Shown here: in pieces, positions 56,401 to 64,000 of the stretch
Layout of the letters: each line of letters opens with the position of its first letter
Numbering within the stretch: the stretch's first letter is position 1
Origin: Jaminaea rosea
Lineage: Eukaryota; Basidiomycota; Exobasidiomycetes; Microstromatales
DNA: 64,000 nt
Assembly (NCBI RefSeq): GCF_003144245.1
Contig: NW_020289975.1
Span: 372,001 to 436,000, forward strand
Direction of reading: 5' to 3'
Translations under genes and position numbers: made by a program
Notes under the pieces: generated by a model
What the model saw: the letters and a program-made list of their open reading frames with translations, nothing else
What the model was told of the DNA's origin: nothing
Databases searched by the model: none

Positions 56401-56693
56401 ACAGCATCTTCAGGGCTGCCGGTCTGACGCTGAGCGGAGCGTGAGTGGAGTGGAGATTGATGAGCTCAAGGATTACGGAGCGTGGCGCGTTTGCATGCGC
56501 GTGTACTCACATTCTTGGTGTTGGCTTTGCCAGTGTCATCACCGATGCTCGTGGCTGGCGTTATGACTCCAGAGGTCGTGTGACGGCTGGTAGTACCAGT
56601 GTCGGCGGTGGTGCTAGGCGTGGGCGATAGCGAGTCGGGGCTTTCCTCAGCCTTGACGGCTGCCCTGCTCGCGCGACGCTGCGGAGGCGCCAT
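53484..56693 (-). CDS. RAD16: Rad16 SWI2/SNF2-RING DNA repair ATPase
   Basis: Rad16 works with Rad7 in global-genome nucleotide excision repair, as a DNA translocase and ubiquitin-ligase component. Exons are 56511-56693 and 53484-56429 (1,042 aa), with an 81-bp phase-0 GTGAGT..CTCAG intron. The N-terminal 370 residues are acidic and Ser/Lys-rich. Helicase motifs: GVLADEMGMGKTIQMISLFL (I), VVLDEAHNIKD (II), WCLSGTPLMNRVGELYSM (III), then after the insert ITRMRQLSCHPDLVL, KSIVFSQFTSFLDLIAFRLQ (IV), and IGQAADRIHRLGQTRPI (VI). A Cys-rich patch (YYCKQCPCKSLHW, SCDKCGHTPMHHVCFW) precedes it, and a C3HC4 RING (CRICAEEATEPIVSKCKHVF, then CRECV and CPYC) sits between the helicase lobes. That layout is specific to Rad16 in this length class. 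The start ATG gives MAPPQRRASRAAVKAEE. Confidence 0.96.
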
Positions 56694-57414
56694 CTTGCGC
56701 GATGGTGAAAGGGAGCAGAGCTTGCCAAAGGATTGAAAAAAGGGCGGTGAAACGAAGGGTAAGGAAACAGGGGGGCACCAGTGGGAATGGGAAGGGGATG
56801 GTGAGGATCGAAAGAAGGAATGGGCGAATTTGCCACTAGGCTGCTGCCTCGAATCAGTCGACTGCTCAGCCGCTGCCGGCAGCAGCAACGGAAAGGGAAA
56901 CGCGTCAAGCAAATGGGCGTGCAGGTGCGGGTGCGGGGTACGTCGAGGAAAGGCAGCAACGATGACACACGACCGCCAATGCGATGGCAGAATGCTCGAG
57001 GGCAGAGCCCAAATGAGCATGATATTGGTATCGAGAGCTGCATAAGCCAACGCGCGTGATTGTAGTGGCAAGGTGTTGGTAAACGGCCTGCCGATTTGAG
57101 CCCTCCGCTACATCCCCCCCCCCCCCCCCTGCCCCTGCTGCGCTGGTGCTGCCGCCTGCCTTCCCACCGTATGCTCTTCCCTTATTCATTGGTTACGTGT
57201 CGAGCGATGTTCATCCAGGAGGATCCTGCGTGTTTGATGAGTAGGTGGTAGTGTGATTGAGAGGTGCGGGGCAGCGTCATCAAGTCGCGAGGACAGCAGC
57301 CGGCCACTGCCTTCCCAGCACACCTTGCTGCTATTGAGCTTTAATTTTGATGCTTGACTCGATATTCGCTTTGTTCCGAGATATTGGCTGGTGATTTGTC
57401 GCCTTGCCACGCTG
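56694..57414. other. Intergenic, RAD16 leader/promoter
   Basis: It lies between two minus-strand genes. It contains a run of 16 C at 57114-57129 but no supported gene. Confidence 0.5.
57114..57129. repeat. C16 homopolymer
   Basis: Sixteen consecutive C on the + strand. Its length may be affected by sequencing error. Confidence 0.9.
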
Positions 57415-57779
57415 CTACCTCCAAGACCAGCCCAGATCGAGGTCGAATCCAGTCTTGGTGCCGGGAAGATTGACTCTCAGCAGCCTCGAGGCGTCAGCAG
57501 TCGGCTTCCATGGCTGAAGCTGATCCCAGTATGAAGTAGCCAAGAAGAGCCCAATGACGATAGCGGTGCAGTAGAAGCTGTCGCAGAGATGGACGAGGAC
57601 AGGGGGGGAGGGGATCGGGGTCAGCTCGGGTTCACGCTCAGATTTCCCTCTGACGTCGATACTCACCACGGCCGAGTCTTGATGAAGTAAATGACAACGA
57701 GGAGGACGAGCAGCTCAGGCGGGCATGCCGGCTTGGCGATGAGAAAGAGCGGGAGCCACCATGAGAGGCAGTTCATCAT
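57415..57779 (-). CDS. Small two-helix membrane protein, family unknown
   Basis: Assembled by hand: exons 57667-57779 and 57415-57577 (91 aa), joined by an 89-bp phase-2 intron GTGAGT..GACAG. The start is a double ATG and the protein begins MMNCLSWWLPLFLIAKPACP. Two hydrophobic segments are clear, LLVLLVVIYFIK and FYCTAIVIGLFLATSYW, separated by TRPWC. The soluble end (LLRVNLPGTKTGFDLDLGWS) is neither low-complexity nor repetitive, which argues for a real, conserved gene. I do not recognise the family. The short loop and polar C-terminus suggest a hairpin in a membrane with both ends on the same side. An additional upstream exon cannot be excluded. Confidence 0.7.
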
Positions 57780-58562
57780 TGGGCGGCAAGAAGCGTCGTG
57801 TTGGACGAGGGGCGACTCTGGTCCACCTCAAGCCCGATCGCAGTTCAAGGCCACGTGGTTAGTCGGGGTTGCCGGGTCAGTTGTCGAGCTCGTACGGCCA
57901 TCAACGAGGCCAGAACCTCGTTGGCGAACAATGATGGGCCAGTGGAGCTGGCGACAATGGTGGTCACTCATTCAGATTAGGGCGGCGTTCCCACAAAAGC
58001 ATCCAGTGAAACGAGCAGCTTCTCTGTGTGCGATGTCGCCGAGCGCTTTGCTCGCGCTTCGCCACCACGCCCTTACGTCTCCGTCTTCGCTCGAGTCAAG
58101 CCATTGTCAAGCACGCTCACCACTCGGGCACATGTACGAGTCATGATCGGCGGCAACCACTTCTCCATCTCGATCTCTGCAGTCATCTCGTGTCTTCGTC
58201 GTCGCAGATGTGGTTGATGCTGCCTTGCTTGCTCTACCTCGAATTTTGCTGCATCGAGCTGCTCGCCGCAATCTGCAAGGCTCAGCCAGCCCGTTCGGGA
58301 CCGCGCGCTGGGCCAGTCGACGATTCGGGCGTAAGGGGCGAAGGCAGGCAGGCAGGCAGGCAGGCAGGCAGAGAGCCCAGAGGCGAGCGGGGCGGGCAAG
58401 CGGGCGAGCGACGTCGAGCTGAGCCAGCCATTTCCAGACGACTTCGTCTTTGTTACCACCACCACATCCCCCCTTAAGAAGTGCGTTGCCGACACTGCCG
58501 CTCGAAGCACTCATCATCATTCGCTCACTCTTCACTCTCCATTCTCGTACAGACTCTTCAAG
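57780..58562. promoter_or_regulatory. Divergent intergenic region, small membrane protein / RPL10
   Basis: This should include the strong RPL10 promoter. A (GGCA)7 microsatellite lies at 58343-58370, about 200 bp before the RPL10 start, and a pyrimidine-rich stretch runs directly up to it. No gene is supported. Confidence 0.6.
58343..58370. repeat. (GGCA)7 microsatellite
   Basis: Seven perfect units in the RPL10 upstream region. It is the third copy of the same tetranucleotide class in the window. Confidence 0.95.
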
Positions 58563-59636
58563 ATGGGACGTCGCCCTGCCAGGTGCTACCGCTACTGCAA
58601 GAACAAGGTGAGCGCCAGGCGAAGAAGAGATGAGGCTCCTTGGGACGTTTTGGCTGACCGTCCTACCACCTATTCCTGCACCGTTTCCTCATTGTAGCCG
58701 TTCCCCAAGTCCAGGTACAACCGAGGTGAGCTTGCGATGGGCAGAGAGACGAGCGAATGGAACTCGATCTGACTCAAATTCTCCCTTCCCTTCTTCCAGG
58801 TGTGCCCGACCCCAAGGTCCGTATCTTCGAAGAATTCGCTGCGAGAGATATCATATAGCGAGGCTGTTATGAAAGGCATGGGGGGACATATCGTGGGCGG
58901 TGGCGTTGCCGCTGCTTCAGGTGCCAGGCATCGAGGCAGTGCAGCGAATTTGAGGAATGGGGATGGGAATGGATGGAGGATGGATGGGTGGCGGACAGCT
59001 TGGCGTCGTAGCCCTTTGACATCCGACTGACGCTCCTCCCCGTTCTCTCTCGTACAGATCCGCATCTACGACCTGGGCCGCAAGAAGGCTTCCGTCGACG
59101 ACTTCCCCTTCTGCTGCCACCTCGTCTGCGATGAGCACCAGCAGATTACCTCGGAGGCTCTCGAGGCCGCCCGTATTTGCGCCAACAAGTACATCACCAA
59201 GACCTCGGGTAAGGACTCTTTCCACCTGAGGGTCCGTGTCCACCCCTTCCACGTCATCCGCATCAACAAGATGTTGTCCTGCGCCGGTGCCGATAGGCTC
59301 CAGACTGGTATGCGTGGTGCCTACGGCAAGCCCTACGACACCGTCGCCCGTGTCGACATTGGCCAGATCCTCCTCTCGGTCCGCACTCGCGAGTCGAACC
59401 GCGCTACCGTCATGGAGGCTCTCCGTCGCTCTCGTTACAAGTTCGCCGGTCGCCAGAAGATCATCATCTCGAAGAAGTGGGGCTTCACCAACATGAACAA
59501 GGACCAGTACCAGCAGGCCAAGGCTGAGAACCGTGTCATGAGGGACGGATGCTACCTCCAGTACCTCAACGACCACGGACCCCTCGAGAAGAACCTCAAG
59601 ATGCGTGCTCAGGTCGCTGCCAACAACGCCAAGTAA
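58563..59636 (+). CDS. RPL10: 60S ribosomal protein L10 (uL16)
   Basis: This large-subunit protein sits near the peptidyl-transferase centre and is added late in 60S maturation. I read four exons: 58563-58607, 58698-58725, 58800-58816 and 59058-59636 (222 aa, the usual length). The first three are tiny (45, 28 and 17 nt), which matches the intron-rich 5' ends of fungal ribosomal genes. The joined N-terminus reads [20 protein letters not shown], then [20 protein letters not shown], identical in pattern to uL16 elsewhere. Further landmarks are [40 protein letters not shown] and [16 protein letters not shown]. The third intron has an unusual donor, GTCCGT, and is 241 bp long, against 74-90 bp for the first two. 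Its beginning resembles the start of exon 4 (see findings). Confidence 0.96.
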
Positions 59637-60343
59637 TTGGTGCGTGGCCGACTTACGACTCGTTCTTGTCTCCTCACTCTGTACAATGTCCCCGCTCGTC
59701 CATCATCACGATGAGCTCACAGCAATGCCATTGTGATGTCGGGCTTCCCATCGTGCGTGCGTGAGCGTGAAGGAGAGGACAGAAAGACAGCGGAAGTTGA
59801 GTGTTGCAGAGCAGGGCTCAGAAAGGGCTCGAGGGGCGGGCGGTGCAATGAGCAGCGATGACGAGGGGCTGTGGGCCACAAGGTCGTCCGGCCCCACCTG
59901 CCAACATCTACAGTGATTGTGCGTTTGTTCCTTTCTTGCCCTGCAAGATTCCAATGCTTGTCTCAATCCATTGCTCGTTTCCTTGTCCTCTTCTCAATCC
60001 TCGCGTTTCGCTCAGACAAATGAAGTAAGGTGTCGTGGGCGGCACTTGCGGGCTGGCGCACGACGCCAAGCCAAGTCGCGAGAGCGGCCCAAGCGCGAAG
60101 CGGCCCGTTGCTGCATCGCGCTGCCTGTCGGATCAGACATGGCCCCCCCCTGAATGTTAAGTGGTGCGCCTCTCTCTGTTCCTACCATTCTCGTTCCTGT
60201 TCCCATTCCCATTCCCATTCCCATCGCCTTCCTCTTCCTGCCAGGCCGGTCTTTGGTCACAAACACCACAGACTTGTCAACCCTGTCGCTGCTCGCGCTG
60301 AGCCGTCGTCTCTGGTAGACGCACTGCTAAGGGCCCACGCAAG
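59637..60343. promoter_or_regulatory. Intergenic, RPL10 3' flank and flippase promoter
   Basis: Both genes are on the + strand. A TTCCCA hexamer array lies at 60200-60224, and a run of seven C at about 60143-60149 follows a short poorly coding stretch. No gene is supported. Confidence 0.5.
60200..60224. repeat. TTCCCA hexamer array (about x4)
   Basis: Four near-perfect TTCCCA units in a pyrimidine-rich stretch 120-145 bp before the flippase start. Confidence 0.85.
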
Positions 60344-63300
60344 ATGCCGGGCCTGCTACCGAGCAGACCGAGCTTCAGTGGTAGTCTGTCTGCCACTGGT
60401 GGCTCGCCTCGACCACTCTCCCCTCATAATGTCGACCCCAACATCACGGCCCCTTATGATGAGGGCCCACAATACGCCCCTTATGTCTCCGACCCTACCC
60501 ACCCAGACTATGACCCTCGCATCGACCCTGCGCTTCAGCTACGCACCGTACGAACGGCAGCTGCGTCCATCGCCGAGTCGCACGCATCTGATGCTCGCAG
60601 AGAGGCAAAGAGGAAGAGCGACAAGAAGAAGATGGGAAGGTCAAACACGCTTCTAAATAAGCTCGGTAGAGGGAGAACGACGCGGCGAAAGAACGGCAGT
60701 CAGCAAGGAGGAACTCTCGGCGCTCTCATTCAAGACGAGCTTCGTATCGCAGGCCAGGGAAAGGGAGGAGCACAAGGGACTGGTGGGCAGGGAGTAGGCG
60801 TACCATTCGATTCTGCGCAGCAAGACAAGACGCCCGCAGTTCCTGTGGCTGACCTTGACGAAGAGGCAGAGCAGGAGGCTCAGAAGGAGGCCAAGTCAAC
60901 CTCAAATGGCCCAGCTGGATCTCGGCGCAACATCTACCTCAACATGCCCTTGCCCTCCTCGGACCTCAACCGCAGCGGGGAACCCCGTACCATGTACCCT
61001 CGCAATCGAGTTCAGACATCCAAGTACAACGTCGTCACGTTCCTGCCTCGCTTCCTCTTTGAGCAGTTTCATCGACTGGCCAATGTCTATTTCCTCGGCC
61101 TCGTCGTGATGCAAATCCCGAGCATCTTTGGCGCCACTCTGCCTCAGATTGCCATGCTGCCCCTCGTGGCCATTCTGACGTTGACCGCCATCAAGGATGG
61201 CATCGAGGACCACCGCCGACATATCCTCGACAACCAAGTCAATAACTCGGCCGTCACCAAGCTCGGTGGCTGGCGCAATGTCAACCAGCCCAAGGATGCG
61301 CGTACCTGGCTGCAGAAGTTGCTTGGCTTGAGCGGGAGAGGGGAGGCCAAAATATCGCGAGGCGTACGCAAGCTGCGAGAGAAGGAAGATGCCATCGGTA
61401 TGAGGTCGATGAGGGAGAACAAGTCAAAGTACCAGGCTGGCGCTGCCATCACGCAGGACAGTCTGGCTCAGGACCAAGGCTGGGGCATGTCGACCATTGC
61501 GTCCGAAGGGGAGCGCGAAGATGACTCGTCCATCGCCCACAGCGCTCGCGGTCCCTACGGCGCCACTCCAATGAGCAGGAACGACACTTCGAAGACAGCG
61601 GCCGACATTCACCATCCTCCAAGCATTGGTGGACCAGGCTCCCAAGGAGTCGTTGACTACCGTCGTACCACCTCTGGCTCTGCACGATGGGAGCGCACGC
61701 TGTGGAAGAAGCTCGAAGTCGGTGACATTGTACTGTTGCGCGAGGATGAACAGGTGCCCGCGGACATCATCGTCCTCAACTCGTCTGGTGAGGACGGCAT
61801 CGTCTTTGTCGAGACGAAGAACCTCGATGGCGAGACCAATCTCAAGCCGCGTCGATCGCTCAAGGCCACTCGTGCGATCCAGTCAGAAGAGGACATCGAA
61901 GCGTCTCGCTTCCTCATCGACGTCGAGCCACCTCACGCCAATCTCTACTCCTTCACCGCCTTGCTCAAGTACACTCGAGGCGACGAGGATGCGCCTCCCG
62001 ACTCGAGCGCCTACGCAACAGCTGAAAAGCACGTCGAGCCAGTGACGATCAATGAGCTCCTCCTGCGAGGCTGCGCCATCCGCAACACCGAATGGGTCAT
62101 CGGCATCGTCGCCTTCACGGGAAGCGACACGAAGATCATGCTCAACTCGGGTGAGACGCCATCGAAGCGGTCGAAGATCGAGAAGGAGACCAATTGGAAC
62201 GTCCTCGCCAACTTCGTATTACTTCTCTGCATGTGCGCCATCTGCGCCATTGTTGGAGGGCTTGCTTTTGCTAACACAGCGTCCAGCCGGACCTACTACG
62301 AGCCTGGTGCCCTTGACTCGTCTTCCAACGTCCTCAACGCCCTTGTCATTTTGGGCTCGTGCTTGGTTCTCTTCCAGAACATTGTGCCCATCTCACTCTA
62401 CATCTCGATCGAGCTGGTCAAGACGGTACAGGCTTTCTTCATTTACCAGGACGCCGATATGTATTACGAGCCGCTGGACCATCCCTGTGTCCCCAAGACG
62501 TGAGGACCGAAGACGAAGGCGAATCGGGCGAGCTTTTTGACTGACATTCCATCCTCATCGCGCACGCAGCTGGAACATCTCTGACGACCTCGGTCAAATT
62601 GAATACATCTTCTCGGACAAGACAGGCACGCTCACACAGAACAAGATGGAGTTCAAAAAGTGCAGTATCAACGGCGTCTCCTATGGCGAAGGCGTGACCG
62701 AAGCCCAGCTCGGCGCCATGAAGCGTGAAGGACAAGACGTCTCTCGCTTCTCCCCAGAGGCCCAAAAGGCGCAGCTGGAAGAGAACAAGCGGGCCATGAT
62801 CCAGACGATGACGAGGAGCTACAAGAGTCGATACCTGCGCGAAGACCGGCTCACGCTGATTTCTCACAAGCTCAGCGAGGACTTGGCTTCGGGATCTCCG
62901 CCTGATCAGAGGAGAGCGATCATTGCCTTCTTCAGGGCGTTGGCGCTGTGCCACACGGCTCTCACTGACAGGCCAGATGGAGACGACCCATTCACGCTCG
63001 ACTACAAGGCAGAGTCGCCTGATGAAGCGGCGCTGGTCGCCGCTGCTAGGGATGTGGGCGCCGTCTTCCTCAACAAGACCAATCAGCAGGTGAGCGTGCT
63101 GAGGAGAGAGAGTAGTCTAAGAGGGGCGAGCAGCTGACCTTGCACCAACTTGTGCCCGCACACAGGTGGACATTGAAGTCATGGGCCAGCCCGAGCGCTA
63201 CACCCCGCTCAAGGTCCTCGAGTTCAATTCGACCCGCAAGCGCATGTCTGTAATTGTTCGCGAGCCCGAGGGGCGCGTTCTCATGATCACTAAAGGCGCA

Positions 63301-64000
63301 GACTCAGTCATATATCAACGCCTACGCAAGGATCATCCCCAAGACCTCAAAGAGTCAACTCAACGTGACCTCGACGAGTATGCCAATGCCGGTCTCCGCA
63401 CTCTCTGCATTGCGTACCGCTACCTGGAGGAGAGCGAGTACATAGAGTGGGCCCGCACCTTCGACGAAGCGGCGGCTTCAACCAGCGACCGAGAGGACAA
63501 GATCGACGATGCCTGCGAAACGATCGAGCACGACTTCACCCTACTGGGAGCGACTGCGCTGGAGGACAAGCTGCAGGAGGGGGTCCCCGACGCAATCGCT
63601 CAGCTGCACGAGGCGGGCATCAAGCTCTGGGTCCTCACAGGAGACAAGATGCAGACTGCCATCGAGATCGGTTTCTCCTGCAATCTGCTCAACGCGGATA
63701 CCGAGGTGATGATCATCTCTGCTGACCATGAGGCGGGGACTCGTTCGCAGATCGAAGCGGCTTGCAACAAGATTGCAGCTGCGGGGAGGCCGATTCTGGT
63801 GGAGAAGAAGAAGAGTAACAGCAGGGGCTTGGGAGGAAAGCGCAAGTCGACGATTGGATTCGAGCCTACCCCTGAGGCGATTGCTGCTGCCGGGCCAACG
63901 GGGAAGACGAGCTATGCCGTTGTCATTGACGGAGACACACTGCGGTACGCCTTGGACCCAGCGCTCAAGCCTCTCTTCCTGGCATTGACGACGCAGTGCG
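60344..64000 (+). CDS. DNF1: Dnf-type P4-ATPase phospholipid flippase, C-terminus beyond window
   Basis: This P4-ATPase moves phospholipids from the outer to the cytosolic leaflet of plasma or endosomal membranes, normally with a Cdc50/Lem3 partner that is not in the window. Exons are 60344-62499, 62570-63089 and 63166 to the edge, with introns of 70 and 76 bp. The N-terminus of about 190 residues is polar. Then come [20 protein letters not shown] and [19 protein letters not shown] (first helix), a roughly 130-residue Ser-rich insert before [20 protein letters not shown], the actuator DGETNLKPR, helices 3 and 4 with [20 protein letters not shown], the phosphorylation site [14 protein letters not shown] split from exon 1, and nucleotide-domain motifs [28 protein letters not shown] and [16 protein letters not shown]. 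The long insert is typical of Dnf1/Dnf2 rather than Drs2 or Neo1. The last helices are missing. Confidence 0.95.

Noticed and set aside
58817-58860. Extending RPL10 exon 3 through [14 protein letters not shown] as the main product
   Set aside because: It ends at a stop after 14 codons. Splicing to 59058 gives the full, highly conserved uL16 protein.

Overview
The window is nuclear DNA of a fungus, most likely a basidiomycete and perhaps a smut relative (Ustilaginomycotina). Three things point there: GC-rich genes broken by short introns (mostly 65-95 bp, GTGAGT-type donors, CTRAC-like branch points, YAG acceptors); a White-collar-1 photoreceptor without the GATA zinc finger that ascomycete WC-1 carries; and long serine/alanine-rich tails on many proteins. 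The subphylum is inference. Twenty-one protein genes are supported. I found no transposon, virus-like element, CRISPR array, rRNA or tRNA.

Layout. 1-1765: ORC4 (-), cut by the left edge. 3443-5961: PrxQ-type peroxiredoxin with a long tail (+). 6454-11980: hybrid histidine kinase (+). 12626-14065: aquaporin (-). 15239-18945: seven-helix membrane protein with a very long tail (+). 19086-23105: Rrn6-like Pol I factor (-). 23387-24316: hydroxyacid dehydrogenase (+). 24488-29370: SMC4 (-). 29703-33035: CSC1/OSCA channel (+). 33125-33817: small ankyrin protein (-). 34030-35127: RNPS1-like SR protein (+). 35302-36824: VPS74/GOLPH3 (-). 37272-39398: VTS1 (-). 40291-42408: glycyl-tRNA synthetase (+). 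42916-43361: CKS1 (-). 44570-47314: WC-1 (-). 49231-52633: SKN7 (+). 53484-56693: RAD16 (-). 57415-57779: small two-helix membrane protein (-). 58563-59636: RPL10/uL16 (+). 60344-64000: DNF-type flippase (+), cut by the right edge.

Most genes are unrelated housekeeping functions: replication origin licensing, chromosome condensation, nucleotide excision repair, Pol I transcription, translation, Golgi retention and lipid asymmetry. A signalling theme is still visible. A PAS-rich hybrid histidine kinase, the response regulator SKN7 and the blue-light sensor WC-1 all lie here, and WC-1 and SKN7 are divergent neighbours sharing a 1.9 kb intergenic region.

The most unusual signal is not a new gene cassette. 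It is strand-specific loss of ATG from the leaders of several genes: 1,268 nt before the kinase PAS core, 856 nt before WC-1, 720 nt before CKS1, 701 nt before the peroxiredoxin and 542 nt before VTS1. In the kinase the ATG-free stretch is also an open, protein-like frame, which suggests an N-terminal extension started upstream or at a non-AUG codon. Two small spliced genes (ankyrin, two-helix membrane protein) and a ribosomal-protein gene with a 17-nt micro-exon were assembled by hand from splice signals.
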